The notes beneath the pieces were generated by a model. The model was not told where the DNA came from. It was given only the letters and a program-made list of their open reading frames with translations, and ran no database searches. Position numbers and translations under genes: made by a program. Below are positions 43,414-52,925 of a DNA stretch of 64,000 nucleotides, in pieces; position 1 is the stretch's first letter, and every line of letters begins with the position of its first letter. Location: NCBI GenBank assembly GCA_020852515.1, contig JADZAS010000023.1, forward strand, positions 1 through 64,000. Direction: 5' to 3'. This DNA is from Phycisphaerales bacterium. Lineage in GTDB: Bacteria > Planctomycetota > Phycisphaerae > Phycisphaerales > UBA5793.

Positions 43414-44382
43414 ATGCGGGCTGCCTGCTTTCAGCGTCTTTTCGCCGTCTTGCTCGTGCTCGGCGCGGTAATTGGCGCAAGAGCCGACGTCAATCTCCAT
43501 CACGTCGTGTGCTTTGGCGACAGTCTCACGGACAACCAGAGCATTTTGCCGCGCTACACCGGCCTGCCCTCGACGCTGTACGGCCACGATCCGATGGAAC
43601 TGGTCTTCGACAAGAACCGTCTGCAGGGCAACGAGCTCTCGAACTACGCGGTTGCCGGCTTCACGTCGGACAACGTTGGACTGCAAGTCGGGCTGTATCA
43701 GTTCAACATCACCTTCGGCTTTGAGAACAAGGCGACGCTGTTCCAGATGGAGATGGGCGGCAACGATATTCTCAACAACGATTCCCTGCTCTACAACAAC
43801 GCGCCCGGGACGAACCGCCAGGCCGATCGCGTCATCAACACGCTGCTGCGCAACTGGCGCACCTACACCGCCGACCTGGCTTCCACTTCGCGCCCCGACG
43901 TCAAAGCCGTGCTGTGGACCATTCCTGACATCACGCTCACGCCGCGCTACTGGGAGCAATTGAGCGGCCAGCAGCAGGCGAATCTTCGGGCTCACACCGA
44001 GCGGGCCAACGCGTTCATCCGCTCGCTCGATCACTTTGACAACGTGCTGGTGCTGGACGTGTGGTCGATCCTCGCGGACTTTGTCAACAATCCGCCCCAG
44101 ATCGGCCACATCACCCTCGAAGGCCCGCCCCAGCACGGCCACACGACGGACATGTTCGCCGACGAGATCCACCCCACCGCGGTCAGCAATGCACTGATCG
44201 CCAACGAACTCATCAGGACGATGAATCTGGAGTGGAACGCCGGCTTCGAGTTGTACTCCGAAAACGAGCTGCTCGACTTCGCGCTCAATGGCGGCTGGCG
44301 CATTCCCACGCCGGGCACCGCGACGCTGCTGATCATCGGCTCGATCTTCGCGGCGCGGCCGAGACGACAGCGGGCGGCATGA
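43414..44382 (+). CDS. Secreted SGNH/GDSL hydrolase with PEP-CTERM-like sorting tail
   Basis: 322 residues. Signal peptide (LFAVLLVLGAVIGARA), then block I FGDSLTDN with the nucleophile Ser, block III GGNDILNND, and block V FADEIHPTA with the Asp/His pair: a GDSL esterase/lipase. The end, IPTPGTATLLIIGSIFAARPRRQ, has the Pro-rich motif, hydrophobic helix and Arg cluster of PEP-CTERM (exosortase) substrates. AGGAGGG precedes ATG 43414. Probably exported and anchored or released at the cell surface. rsmG overlaps its stop by four bases. Confidence 0.88.
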   Translation: MRAACFQRLFAVLLVLGAVIGARADVNLHHVVCFGDSLTDNQSILPRYTGLPSTLYGHDPMELVFDKNRLQGNELSNYAVAGFTSDNVGLQVGLYQFNITFGFENKATLFQMEMGGNDILNNDSLLYNNAPGTNRQADRVINTLLRNWRTYTADLASTSRPDVKAVLWTIPDITLTPRYWEQLSGQQQANLRAHTERANAFIRSLDHFDNVLVLDVWSILADFVNNPPQIGHITLEGPPQHGHTTDMFADEIHPTAVSNALIANELIRTMNLEWNAGFELYSENELLDFALNGGWRIPTPGTATLLIIGSIFAARPRRQRAA

Positions 44383-45077
44383 TCCCGCCGGGTTTTGAAC
44401 AGCGTCTGGCTGATCTGGGCATCGAACTCGACTCCGGCGATCTGCCGCGCCTTCAGCGATTCCTCGAGCTGCTGCTGCGGCGCAACGAGCAGTTCAACCT
44501 CACCGCGATCCGCGACGAGAACGAGGCGTGGGAAAGGCACATTCTCGACAGCCTCACGCTCATCGGGCCGCTGGCGGACAGCGGCGCCGAAACGGTTGCT
44601 GATGTGGGCAGTGGCGGCGGCCTGCCGGGCGTTCCTCTGGCCATCTGCCTGCCCGACGTGTCATTCACACTCATCGAGGCCACTGGAAAGAAGGCGGCCT
44701 TTCTGCGCGAAGCGATCGAGACGCTCGGACTGAGCAACGCGCGAGTCGTACAGGGGCGCGCGGAAACCCTCGGCCGCGACCATCACGCCTTTCGCGAACA
44801 GTTTGATGCCGTGATCGCGCGCGCGGTTGGCCCGCTTCGCGTGCTGCTCGAGTTGACGGTGCCGCTGGCCAAGATCGGCGGGTTTGTTCTCGCCGTGAAA
44901 GGCGAGAAGGCCGATGCCGAACTGTCAGACGCCAGAGCGGCACTGCACGCGCTGCACGCCGTGCATGCGCAAACGATCTCTACTCCGACTGGGCGGATTG
45001 TCGTGATCGAAAAGCAGCGCAAGACGCCGCGGCAGTATCCGCGATTGCCCGGCGAGCCAAAGCGCAAGCCGCTGTAG
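44379..45077 (+). CDS. rsmG: 16S rRNA (guanine-527-N7)-methyltransferase
   Basis: 232 residues from ATG 44379, overlapping the preceding stop (ATGA). N-terminal RNNQFNLTAIRD-like segment (RRNEQFNLTAIRD), then the SAM-binding DVGSGGGLPGVPLAI, TLIEATGKKAAFL and IARAVGPLRVLLEL. Normal length. It normally sits near parA/parB or mnmG, but here it follows a secreted hydrolase, so coupling looks accidental. Confidence 0.94.
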   Translation: MIPPGFEQRLADLGIELDSGDLPRLQRFLELLLRRNEQFNLTAIRDENEAWERHILDSLTLIGPLADSGAETVADVGSGGGLPGVPLAICLPDVSFTLIEATGKKAAFLREAIETLGLSNARVVQGRAETLGRDHHAFREQFDAVIARAVGPLRVLLELTVPLAKIGGFVLAVKGEKADAELSDARAALHALHAVHAQTISTPTGRIVVIEKQRKTPRQYPRLPGEPKRKPL

Positions 45078-45113
45078 CACTCGTTGCGCGAGCGGCCCGA
45101 ACCCCGAGACCGT

Positions 45114-45692
45114 TCAATACACCAGCGCGAGGACTTCTTCGATCGCGGCGATGGCCTGGCGCAGGTTGAAGGGCTTCTTGAGGAAGCCGTCAAAGCCTGA
45201 CATTCGCAACTGGTGCGTCTGCCCGTCGGTGAGTTTGGCGCTCATGCCGATGATCTTGGTCATCTGCAGGTCGTCCTGCGAGCGGACCATCTTTGCCAAT
45301 CCCCGGCCGTCGATGCGCTCGATGTCGATGTCGGTGAGCAGGACGTTGGGGCGGAAGCGCTCGCACTCGATGCCCGCGCCGAAACTGGCGGTCGCCGTGC
45401 GGACCTCGTAGTTGCCGTGTTCGGCGAGGAGTTTCTGAAGCGTGTCCACGATCTCCTGCTCGCCGTCAACGACGAGCACGCGGGTCTGGCCGGAGACAAG
45501 GCCCTCGAGCGGAATGCCGTGCTGCTTCATGAATCGGATGAGGCCGTTGAGCGGGATGCGCCGGTCCTTGGAGCCGGGGATCCGGTAGCCGCGCAGCTGC
45601 CCCGAGTCGAACCACTTGGACACGGTGCGAGGCGCGACATTGCAGATTTTGGCGACTTCCCCGGTCGTCAATACATCTTTCTCACGCGGCAT
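45114..45692 (-). CDS. HTH-receiver response regulator (DNA-binding domain first)
   Basis: 192 residues from ATG 45692. Residues 6-60 are an excisionase/MerR-like helix-turn-helix (LTTGEVAKICNVAPRTVSKW). Residues ~70-190 are a CheY-like receiver: acceptor Asp in VLLTDIDIERIDG, Ser in GMSAKLT, and Lys in FLKKPFNL. The acidic pair that normally follows VVD is VVDGE, so one magnesium-site acid is replaced by Gly. The order of domains is reversed relative to most regulators but is known for this HTH type. Target genes are not evident. Confidence 0.85.
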   Translation of the reverse strand: MPREKDVLTTGEVAKICNVAPRTVSKWFDSGQLRGYRIPGSKDRRIPLNGLIRFMKQHGIPLEGLVSGQTRVLVVDGEQEIVDTLQKLLAEHGNYEVRTATASFGAGIECERFRPNVLLTDIDIERIDGRGLAKMVRSQDDLQMTKIIGMSAKLTDGQTHQLRMSGFDGFLKKPFNLRQAIAAIEEVLALVY

Positions 45693-45835
45693 GGCAATGG
45701 ACCCTCGATGGAACCGGCATGGCCTGTCAATCCCCCCGGGAATGAACAACAGGCAACATCGGAACAATCGATACGGGGGTTTACCCCGCGCGGCGTGCAC
45801 GTTGGTGATGGGCAAAATGATCGTCCAACCGCGGG

Positions 45836-46870
45836 CTATCGGGCCAGTGCCGATTCGCGCTCGCTCTGCTCGATAATCTGCTGCACTTCCGAATCGGTTA
45901 TCCACGGCAGCGCGGCGATCTTCTCGCGGAGCGAGTCGGGCACCGGCCTGCCGGCCCGTTCGTGCGGCGGCCGCGACTTCCAGCGGCGATGCACCCAGAA
46001 GTACTGCTCGGGGGCCTGCCGCACCATCTCCTCGATCGAGCGCGTGTACCGGGCGGTGATGTAGTACAGCGGGTCGCTCTGGCACTTCCAGTCGGCAGGC
46101 TCGATGACGTCGGCCAGGTCCAGCGTGTAGCGGAACACGTCGGGCCGATCGCGCCGGGCGAAGCCGCAGATGATCGGCACGTCGTAGCGCATGGCCAGCA
46201 GTCCGATGGACTTGTACGCCGAGGCCAGCCGGCCGAAGAATGGCACAAACAGCCCTCGATCGCCCGCGTTCTGGTCGGCGATGAATGCGACGCGGCGCCC
46301 CTGCTCGATGAGTTGCGCGACCTGCTCGGTGGCGCCGAATTTGGTGAGGATCGTCATGCCGCGCTTCTCGCGGATGTCAAAGAGCCAGTCGCTGAGGCGC
46401 GGGAGATCGAGCGGGCGGGCCAGGGCCGTCATCGGAAAGCCAAACGTGGCCAGGGTGAAGCCGAGCAGTTCGAAATTGCCGCAGTGGCCCGAGAGGAAGA
46501 TCGCGGGCCGGTCGGCAGTCAGTATCGGCATCGCGCGGCGGACGTCGCCCAGCCGCACATAGCGCGGCCAGGTGCTCGGCGTGACGAGCCTGGGCGTGAA
46601 GAGCAACTCGACTGCGAAGGTCTGAAGCAGGTGGCGCATAGACAGCCGGCACAACTCGCTTGATTCGCCGGCGCTCAGGTGCGGCAGGCTGGCTCGAATG
46701 TGGGCCAGTGATCGCTCCCTGCGTCGCTGGTCGCGGCGATACCACAGATCGCCGATCCCCCCCACAGCCGCCATGACGTCGTTGACCTCAAAGCACTGCA
46801 TGAGCGTGCCCAAGGCGCGCACGCCCACGTACGCAGACTGATTGAGGATGTAGGACTCGTTACGCGCCAC
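45836..46870 (-). CDS. LpxL/HtrB-like lipid A acyltransferase
   Basis: 344 residues from GTG 46870. Acyltransferase motif HxxxxE appears as SGHCGNFELLG. ADQNAGDRGLFVPFFG and the conserved region before YWRHRRWK (here FWVHRRWKSRP) match late acyltransferases that add secondary acyl chains to lipid A at the cytoplasmic membrane. No clear N-terminal membrane helix is seen. Together with the kds genes it points to LPS production. Confidence 0.85.
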   Translation of the reverse strand: MARNESYILNQSAYVGVRALGTLMQCFEVNDVMAAVGGIGDLWYRRDQRRRERSLAHIRASLPHLSAGESSELCRLSMRHLLQTFAVELLFTPRLVTPSTWPRYVRLGDVRRAMPILTADRPAIFLSGHCGNFELLGFTLATFGFPMTALARPLDLPRLSDWLFDIREKRGMTILTKFGATEQVAQLIEQGRRVAFIADQNAGDRGLFVPFFGRLASAYKSIGLLAMRYDVPIICGFARRDRPDVFRYTLDLADVIEPADWKCQSDPLYYITARYTRSIEEMVRQAPEQYFWVHRRWKSRPPHERAGRPVPDSLREKIAALPWITDSEVQQIIEQSERESALAR

Positions 46871-46912
46871 GGCTCATCTTCGTCATCGACTGCAACGGGC
46901 CGAAGAGGATAT

Positions 46913-46940
46913 GAAAAGCCCCGCGCCGGAGCGCGGGGCT
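46913..46940 (-). terminator. Rho-independent terminator of coiled-coil gene
   Basis: AGCCCCGCGC (46917-46926) and GCGCGGGGCT (46931-46940) form a 10-bp stem with a 4-base loop. On the minus strand it is followed by TTTT. Confidence 0.75.
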
Positions 46941-46967
46941 GAAAGGACATTCTGGCTGTCCGCCGGT

Positions 46968-48338
46968 TCAGTTCCCGTAGTAACCAATCAGCGTCAGCAG
47001 GCGATTCTGGTTGAGCACGGGAATCGAGAGCTTCTGAGCGCGATCGAGCAGGTTCTGATAGTCGTCATAGAACTGCCGCTCGCGGCGATAGCGCATGACC
47101 TCGGGCGGGGTGGCGTCCGAACGGGGCTGCAGCGGCATCGTCGGCGCGACGCCCAGCACGAGGAAGTCGATGTCGCCGGAGAACTGGTCACGGATGTTGC
47201 CGCCCCACTCCTTGATGCGGGACCGAACGATTTCCGTTTCCAGCGAACTCGTGCCGTTCTCCCCGTCGAGATCGAAATCGCCGAAGACGAAGAACTGGTA
47301 TTCCTTGTTGCGGTCATAGACGGGATTGACGATGAGGTCGCCTTCGACGACGGCGCGGCCCGGCGTGGCGCGGATGATGCGGGCCGTGGAGGTCGTATCG
47401 CCGATGCGGGTGACTTCGATCGTCGCCTTGCCCTGAGGCACCTGGCCGGCGGCGTCGGGCCGCATCTCGGAGGTCGAGCCGTACACGTTGAAGGTCATGC
47501 CGAGCACAACGTGCTGCTTCTGGCCGAGGTTGATGAACACCTCGTCATTGCCCACCATGCGGACGATTTCACCGTCGGTCTGCTGGCCTTCGTCCACGCT
47601 GCTGATCGAGGTCTCTCGGAGCCGCGTCTGGAGCGAGGTGACGTTGTCCTGCAGACCGGCGATCGTCACGTCGCGGCGCTCGAGCTGCTCGGTGAGCGAA
47701 GCGATCCGCTGCTCGAGGTTGTCGCGAATTTCCTGCACGCGAGCGTCCATGTTCTGCTCGGACTGGAGCACCTGCTGCTGATAACGGTCGGCGCGAGCCT
47801 TGGTGGCGTCGATGTCGGCCTTGAGCGCTGCGACGGTCGCCTCGTAGTCCTTCTGGTTCTGCTCCCGGCGCGCGACTTCTTCGCCCAGGCGCGTGTGCGC
47901 GTTGTTCAATTCGGATTCGAGGGAATCGATCTGATCCTGAGCGTCTTTGAGTTCGGTTCGCAGGGTCGTCACCAGTCCGGTGAGGGACTCACCCTCGGCC
48001 ATGCCCAGTTGCTCGAGTTGCGTGCCCAGCCGCGCAGGCGAGAGGTTCGCGTTTCCAGCGACTTTGCGCATCGTGGTCTGGATCTGATCGCGGAGGTACA
48101 TGACGACGCTCTTGCCCTCGGCGGACGCTTCGCTCTTGAGCCGCGTGATGTCGTCGCGGTTGCGCTCGTCCTGGCGGATGAACTCGCGGGCAGCGGCTTC
48201 GGCGGATTCGCGCGCCTGCGCTTCTTTGTCCGCCTTGGTGTAAAAGAGCATAAGCAGCAGCAGCAGCGTGATGGTGAGCATGATGAAGATGACCAGGGCC
48301 ACCAGCACCCCCATGCCGCTATTCGATCTTGACGCCAT
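46968..48338 (-). CDS. Single-pass membrane protein with long coiled coil
   Basis: 456 residues. One N-terminal membrane helix (about 10-32), then a coiled coil of ~220 residues (heptads through SEQNMDARVQEIRDNLEQRI), then a mixed alpha/beta domain (about 265-456: NDEVFINLGQKQHVVLGMTFNVYG, and TARIIRATPGRAVVEGDLIVNP). Similar proteins of unknown function occur in planctomycetes. Possibly a periplasmic scaffold. A clear terminator follows at 46913-46940. Confidence 0.75.
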   Translation of the reverse strand: MASRSNSGMGVLVALVIFIMLTITLLLLLMLFYTKADKEAQARESAEAAAREFIRQDERNRDDITRLKSEASAEGKSVVMYLRDQIQTTMRKVAGNANLSPARLGTQLEQLGMAEGESLTGLVTTLRTELKDAQDQIDSLESELNNAHTRLGEEVARREQNQKDYEATVAALKADIDATKARADRYQQQVLQSEQNMDARVQEIRDNLEQRIASLTEQLERRDVTIAGLQDNVTSLQTRLRETSISSVDEGQQTDGEIVRMVGNDEVFINLGQKQHVVLGMTFNVYGSTSEMRPDAAGQVPQGKATIEVTRIGDTTSTARIIRATPGRAVVEGDLIVNPVYDRNKEYQFFVFGDFDLDGENGTSSLETEIVRSRIKEWGGNIRDQFSGDIDFLVLGVAPTMPLQPRSDATPPEVMRYRRERQFYDDYQNLLDRAQKLSIPVLNQNRLLTLIGYYGN

Positions 48339-48545
48339 TGTCCGAGACCTCCAGGAGGCGAATTCCGTTCGATGGGCGTTCGCTCAGCTCCGTCGATGGG
48401 CCGAGAGCGCGCCTGACCCGTTCCGACACGTTCCGCGCCGGCCGCAAGCACGGCGTGCGGGTCCAACAGTGTCTCGCCCGGTCAGGCACTCGTCAAGTGG
48501 TTGGCGTCAATGATTTTCGGGCCCCCTCCGGGCGTCGCGCGCCGT

Positions 48546-50057
48546 TCAGCCGCCGGGCGGTGCCAGCAGCAGCCGCTGGAGCACGCTCGCCAGGCCGAGG
48601 AAGGTGAGAAAACTGACCGAATCCGTCACCATGGTCAGGAAAATCGTCGATCCCGTTGCCGGATCGAAGCCATACCGATCGAGCACCAGCGGCATCGCCG
48701 AGCCCGCCAGGCAGCCCGTCCCCACTGACGCGGTCATGGCCAGCGCTATGACGATTCCCAGTTCCCACTGCACGCTGCGCAGGCCAAGCAGCGTCATCGC
48801 CGCCACGATCAGTCCAATGCACGCACCGACGAGGAACCCGTTGAGCACGCCCACGGTGACTTCGCGCCGCACCAGCGGCCAGGCTCGCCGGCCGCGGACT
48901 TCGCCCAGCACCAGGCCGCGCAGCGTGACCGCCAGCGACTGCTGGCCGGCGTTGCCGGCCTGGTTGGCGATGACGGGCATCAAGACGGCAAGGATCGCCA
49001 GTTCGGCAATGAGGTGATCGAACTGCAGCACCACCATCGCCGCCACCATGGACGTAAAGACGTTCACGACCAGCCAGGGAAAGCGTCCGCGAAACTTCTG
49101 CCAGATGCTGCTGTAGACCGCCTCGCCCATGCCGGCGCCGACCATCTTGTACGCGTCTTCGGTGTGCTCGGCGCGGATGATGTCGAGCACGTCATCGACC
49201 GTCACGATGCCCAGCAGCCGGCCGGCGTGATCGACCACGGGCATCTCGTTGTAGTCGTAACGCTCAAACGCGGCGGCGATCTCTTCGCGGTCGGTTTCGG
49301 GGCGCAGGTAGTCCAGTTCGTCGTCGACCAGATCTTCGATCGGATCCGTAGCCGACGCGACGATCAGGCTCTTGGGCGACACCGTGCCCACGAGGTGCTG
49401 CTTCGAATCCACGCAATAGACCTGGTTAAACTCGACGTCATGCTGGCGGCGGAGCGACTCGATGGCCTGCGCCACCGTGGCGTCGCGCCGCACCTTGACA
49501 AATTCGATGGTCATCATGCCGCCGGCCGTCTCGGGATCGAATCGCAGCAGTTGCTTGAGATGCACGGCGCTGGCGGGCGGGAGCACGTCAAAGAGGCGCT
49601 CGCGCTCCTCCTCGGTCATGGCCTGGAGGATGTCGACGGCGTCGTCGGCTTCCATCCGGTCGAGGTAGCGGCAGGCGATCTCCGCACCGTAGTCGGTCAT
49701 CACCTGCCGGAGCACCTCGACGGCCCAGGGCGTCTCCATCGCGGCGATGTCGGCGGCCGCCTCGTCTTCGGGCATGCGCACGACCACGTTGGCCGCGGCA
49801 TCCATCTCGATCTCTTCGAGGGCGTCGGCGGCGTCGGCAGGCTCGAGGGCCTGCACCGCCGGAGCGAGCACGTCGACATTGACGAGTTCAGGCGCGGAGA
49901 GAATCCGCGCAACCGTCTGATCGAGCGGAGACTCGGCCGTCACATCCTCAAGCAGCGGCCGCGCGCTTTCAATCGGCGTCTTGGCGAGTTCGCCGGCGAT
50001 CGGCGCGCGATCCACGGGCGCCTCCGGCTGGTCGTGTTGCTCCGGTCCGCTGGACAT
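48546..50057 (-). CDS. mgtE: Magnesium transporter MgtE
   Basis: 503 residues from ATG 50057. N domain of MgtE repeats (about 40-190: LEPADAADALEEI, and MEADDAVDILQAM), two CBS domains (about 195-315: YDYNEMPVVDHAGRLLGIV), a plug helix and five membrane helices (about 340-500) with the pore segment ANQAGNAGQQSLAV. Normal length and order; it gates Mg2+ uptake by cytosolic Mg2+. The frame extends far upstream, but those codons are antisense to the divergent permease gene. A TACACT box ends six bases upstream of the start. Confidence 0.94.
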   Translation of the reverse strand: MSSGPEQHDQPEAPVDRAPIAGELAKTPIESARPLLEDVTAESPLDQTVARILSAPELVNVDVLAPAVQALEPADAADALEEIEMDAAANVVVRMPEDEAAADIAAMETPWAVEVLRQVMTDYGAEIACRYLDRMEADDAVDILQAMTEEERERLFDVLPPASAVHLKQLLRFDPETAGGMMTIEFVKVRRDATVAQAIESLRRQHDVEFNQVYCVDSKQHLVGTVSPKSLIVASATDPIEDLVDDELDYLRPETDREEIAAAFERYDYNEMPVVDHAGRLLGIVTVDDVLDIIRAEHTEDAYKMVGAGMGEAVYSSIWQKFRGRFPWLVVNVFTSMVAAMVVLQFDHLIAELAILAVLMPVIANQAGNAGQQSLAVTLRGLVLGEVRGRRAWPLVRREVTVGVLNGFLVGACIGLIVAAMTLLGLRSVQWELGIVIALAMTASVGTGCLAGSAMPLVLDRYGFDPATGSTIFLTMVTDSVSFLTFLGLASVLQRLLLAPPGG

Positions 50058-50063
50058 GGCACG

Positions 50064-50069
50064 AGTGTA
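50064..50069 (-). promoter_or_regulatory. -10 box of mgtE, leaderless arrangement
   Basis: On the minus strand TACACT ends six bases before ATG 50057. No Shine-Dalgarno is visible between them. Confidence 0.45.
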
Positions 50070-50183
50070 GGTCGCCGAGTCGTTGCATCCGCGCGGCGCG
50101 TGAAGCGCTCGGAAATGAAGCGATGGCTCCTTGCGCTTTGTGAATCGGCCGCGCCCGTCGCCGCGGTCTACTGTTTCGACCGC

Positions 50184-51923
50184 ATGAGACTTCGGCTGCT
50201 TGGGCAACAGGTTCTGGTTCTGGCGCTGCTGGCGGTGCTGGCGGTGTTCCTGATCTGGCCCATTGTGCTCACCGTGCGGGGCGGCTTTGTCGGCCCGGAT
50301 GGCGCGTTTTCGTTGGCGCCGATCCGGCTTGTTTTTGCCGACCCGTCGCTTCGCGAGAGCCTGGCGAGCTCGGCGATGATCGCCGCAGTTACCACGGCCC
50401 TGGCGGTCGCGATGTCGCTGCCGCTGGCCGTCGTTTCGGCGCGATACGCCTTTGCGGGCAAGCGGCTCTGGAACGCGCTGGTGCTCGTGCCGCTCGTGCT
50501 GCCGCCGTTCGTGGGCGCCATCGGCATGAAGCACATCCTCGGCCGGGCCGGTTCGCTCAACGCGCTGCTGGGAACCGAACTCGACGTGCTCGGGCAGGGC
50601 AAGTTCTGGGGCGTGGTCATCGTCGAAGCGCTGCACCTCTACCCGATTGTCTACCTGAACGTGCTCTCCGCCCTGGCGAATCTGGATCCCACGCTCGACG
50701 AAGCCGGCCGCAACCTTGGCGCCGGCGGTTGGCTGCGCTTCCGGCGCATCACGCTGCCTCTCATCCGGCCGGGGATCTTTGCAGGCGCCACGATTGTCTT
50801 TGTGTGGTCATTTACCGAACTGGGCACGCCGCTCATGTTCGACATGCGCCACGTACTGCCCGTGCAGGTGTTTTACCAGTTGAAGGAGATGGAGTCGTCG
50901 GCCCAGCCTTACGCGCTCACGGTAGTCATGCTGGTCGCGGCAATGCTGCTGTACGCGCTGGGCAAAGGCGTCTTCGGCTCGCGCGGCCATGCGATGTACT
51001 CCAAGGCGTCAATCCGATCCGAAGAGCGGCCGCTGGGACCGGCGGGGACTTTGGGCGCCTGGCTGCTGTTCGCGGCGGTCATCGTTCCGGCAATGCTGCC
51101 GCACATCGGCGTGATCGCGGCGAGTTTCGCCGCACCCGGCCAGTGGTACCACTCCGTGCTCCCGCTGCAGTGGACAACGGATCACTACAGCGATGCGCTC
51201 GGCCACAGCCTGGCGATGGGCTCAATTGCCAATTCGCTCAAGTACGCGACGATTTCGATGCTGCTCACGCTGGTGATCGGCACGCTCATCGGATACCTCA
51301 TCGCGCGCGGCCGGGTGTTCGGGCGCGGATTGCTTGATGCGCTGTCCATGCTGCCGCTGGCCGTGCCGGGCATGGTGCTCGCCTTCGGCTACGTGGCGAT
51401 GACGTTGGCTCCGCCCTTCAGCTGGGGCCGTGAGGCGGAGGGTTGGCGAGCATGGCTGGCGCCGCTGGCCGAACGGTTCGACGTCCTTGGTCCGGAGGCC
51501 AATCCCCTGCTGCTGCTCGTGATTGCCTACGCCGTTCGCCGCCTGCCGTACATGGTGCGCTCGGTGACTGCGGGCCTCGAACAGACCGCCGTGGAACTCG
51601 AAGAGGCGGCTCGCAACCTCGGCGCCGGGCCGCTGCGGACGCTCTCGGTCATCACGCTGCCGCTGATCATGGCGAACCTGATTGCAGGCGGCCTGCTCGT
51701 GTTCAGCTTCTCGATGCTCGAAGTCTCCGACTCGCTGATCCTCGCGCAGCGCGAGGTGCACTACCCGATGACCAAGGCGATCTACACGCTCTACCAGCGT
51801 CTGGGAGACGGCGAGTACATCGCGTCGGCCATGGGCGTCTGGGGCATGCTGCTGCTCATCGTGACGCTGACGGGCGCTTCGGTGCTCATGGGCCGAAAGG
51901 CCGGTGCGCTGTTTCGCGTGTGA
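50184..51923 (+). CDS. Two-domain ABC transporter permease (iron/thiamine type)
   Basis: 579 residues from ATG 50184; an in-frame ATG at 50115 is possible, but the frame further upstream is antisense to mgtE. Twelve or so membrane helices in two binding-protein-dependent permease halves, each with an EAA loop: LDEAGRNLGAGGWLRFRRITLP and LEEAARNLGAGPLRTLSVITLP. This double arrangement is that of FbpB/ThiP-type permeases for Fe(III) or thiamine. Neither ATPase nor binding-protein gene is adjacent in the window, so the substrate is open. Confidence 0.9.
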   Translation: MRLRLLGQQVLVLALLAVLAVFLIWPIVLTVRGGFVGPDGAFSLAPIRLVFADPSLRESLASSAMIAAVTTALAVAMSLPLAVVSARYAFAGKRLWNALVLVPLVLPPFVGAIGMKHILGRAGSLNALLGTELDVLGQGKFWGVVIVEALHLYPIVYLNVLSALANLDPTLDEAGRNLGAGGWLRFRRITLPLIRPGIFAGATIVFVWSFTELGTPLMFDMRHVLPVQVFYQLKEMESSAQPYALTVVMLVAAMLLYALGKGVFGSRGHAMYSKASIRSEERPLGPAGTLGAWLLFAAVIVPAMLPHIGVIAASFAAPGQWYHSVLPLQWTTDHYSDALGHSLAMGSIANSLKYATISMLLTLVIGTLIGYLIARGRVFGRGLLDALSMLPLAVPGMVLAFGYVAMTLAPPFSWGREAEGWRAWLAPLAERFDVLGPEANPLLLLVIAYAVRRLPYMVRSVTAGLEQTAVELEEAARNLGAGPLRTLSVITLPLIMANLIAGGLLVFSFSMLEVSDSLILAQREVHYPMTKAIYTLYQRLGDGEYIASAMGVWGMLLLIVTLTGASVLMGRKAGALFRV

Positions 51924-51926
51924 CCG

Positions 51927-52736
51927 CTATTCGGCCCGTTCAGCCGTTCCCGACCAGAGCGCCATGAATTCGGCTCGCGTGCTGACGTCGAGTGCCTGGT
52001 AGATCGACTTGGTGTGGTCGTGGATGGTGTGCTCGCTGCGCTGGAGCCTGGCGGCGACTTCGCGCTTGCTCAGGCCCTGGGCGAGCATTTCGGCAACGCG
52101 CAACTGCCCAGGCGTGAGGCGCTGGCGAAGCGACGCCATGCGGGCGGGTCCCTTGCTCATGGCCTCGATGTACAGCCCTTCCGCAGCCCGCCAGGCCTGA
52201 AGGAGGGCCGCCCGACGTCCTGCGTCATCGGCCGCCACTCGCTCAGCCGACCACACGGACAGAAACAGCGTCCGTCCGGTCTCGCGCCGAGGCTCCCCCT
52301 TGTCCAGGGGGCCCCCGAAGTAGTCCAGCGATTCGACGCCGAGCCGGCGCGAGTAGGCCTCAAAGGTCCGGCGTTCGTGGTCCGATTCGTAGCGGCCGCG
52401 CGTGAGGCGACCTGCAATGGACGTTTGGACCGTCTCGGCGATCACGCTGGGAGTGATTCCCGCGTCGTCGAGCGTATGCATGAATTGGCTGTTCCAGCGG
52501 GCGGCCTCCGCGGGCTGGGTGGCGCTGACGCCAAGGTGGATGAACTCCCATCGGGATGCATCCGCCCCTTTCCCGTCCCAGAGGGAGACGACCTGGCGCG
52601 GGGCCAGGTGGGTTCGGATGATCTCCGCCGCGGCCGTCAGCCATTCCGCAGGTGCGGCGGCGTGAATTCTGGACATCGCGATGATGCAATCAGTCAGCGC
52701 GTTGAGATGATCGCGCTGGTCGGCAATGCTGACCAT
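51927..52736 (-). CDS. LuxR-type transcriptional regulator
   Basis: 269 residues from ATG 52736, with AAGGAA upstream. The N-terminal ~190 residues resemble a GAF/PAS-like sensor region without a clear signature. The C-terminal ~65 residues are a GerE/LuxR HTH: RLTPGQLRVAEMLAQGLSKREVAARLQRSEHTIHDH (in part) with the Thr-x-x-x-His recognition helix. The frame is open up to 52934, but that part overlaps the tyrS start. Convergent with the ABC permease with a three-base gap. Confidence 0.85.
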   Translation of the reverse strand: MVSIADQRDHLNALTDCIIAMSRIHAAAPAEWLTAAAEIIRTHLAPRQVVSLWDGKGADASRWEFIHLGVSATQPAEAARWNSQFMHTLDDAGITPSVIAETVQTSIAGRLTRGRYESDHERRTFEAYSRRLGVESLDYFGGPLDKGEPRRETGRTLFLSVWSAERVAADDAGRRAALLQAWRAAEGLYIEAMSKGPARMASLRQRLTPGQLRVAEMLAQGLSKREVAARLQRSEHTIHDHTKSIYQALDVSTRAEFMALWSGTAERAE

Positions 52737-52913
52737 GTTGTGCTGTTCCTTTACCTCGACTGGAGGCGGCGCCCGGCACACGCTCGTGCGTGGTCCCCCC
52801 GTCACCGCAACGTCCAGACATAACGATAGCACCGCTGCGCGATATTTGTTACTGCTCTCCAGCAGGATGATTGCGCCAGGCGCCGCCGCGGCGATTCCAC
52901 CCCCTCCAACGGA

Positions 52914-52919
52914 TAGGAT
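52914..52919 (+). promoter_or_regulatory. -10 box of tyrS, leaderless arrangement
   Basis: TAGGAT ends six bases before ATG 52926. There is no Shine-Dalgarno and no T-box-like leader. Confidence 0.45.
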
Positions 52920-52925
52920 CACGCC

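Noticed and set aside
49014-50183. Upstream extension of the ABC permease (390 codons)
   Set aside because: It is antisense to mgtE; the permease starts naturally at 50184.
50058-50636. N-terminal extension of MgtE
   Set aside because: Basic, low-complexity translation, antisense to the divergent permease; MgtE starts at 50057.
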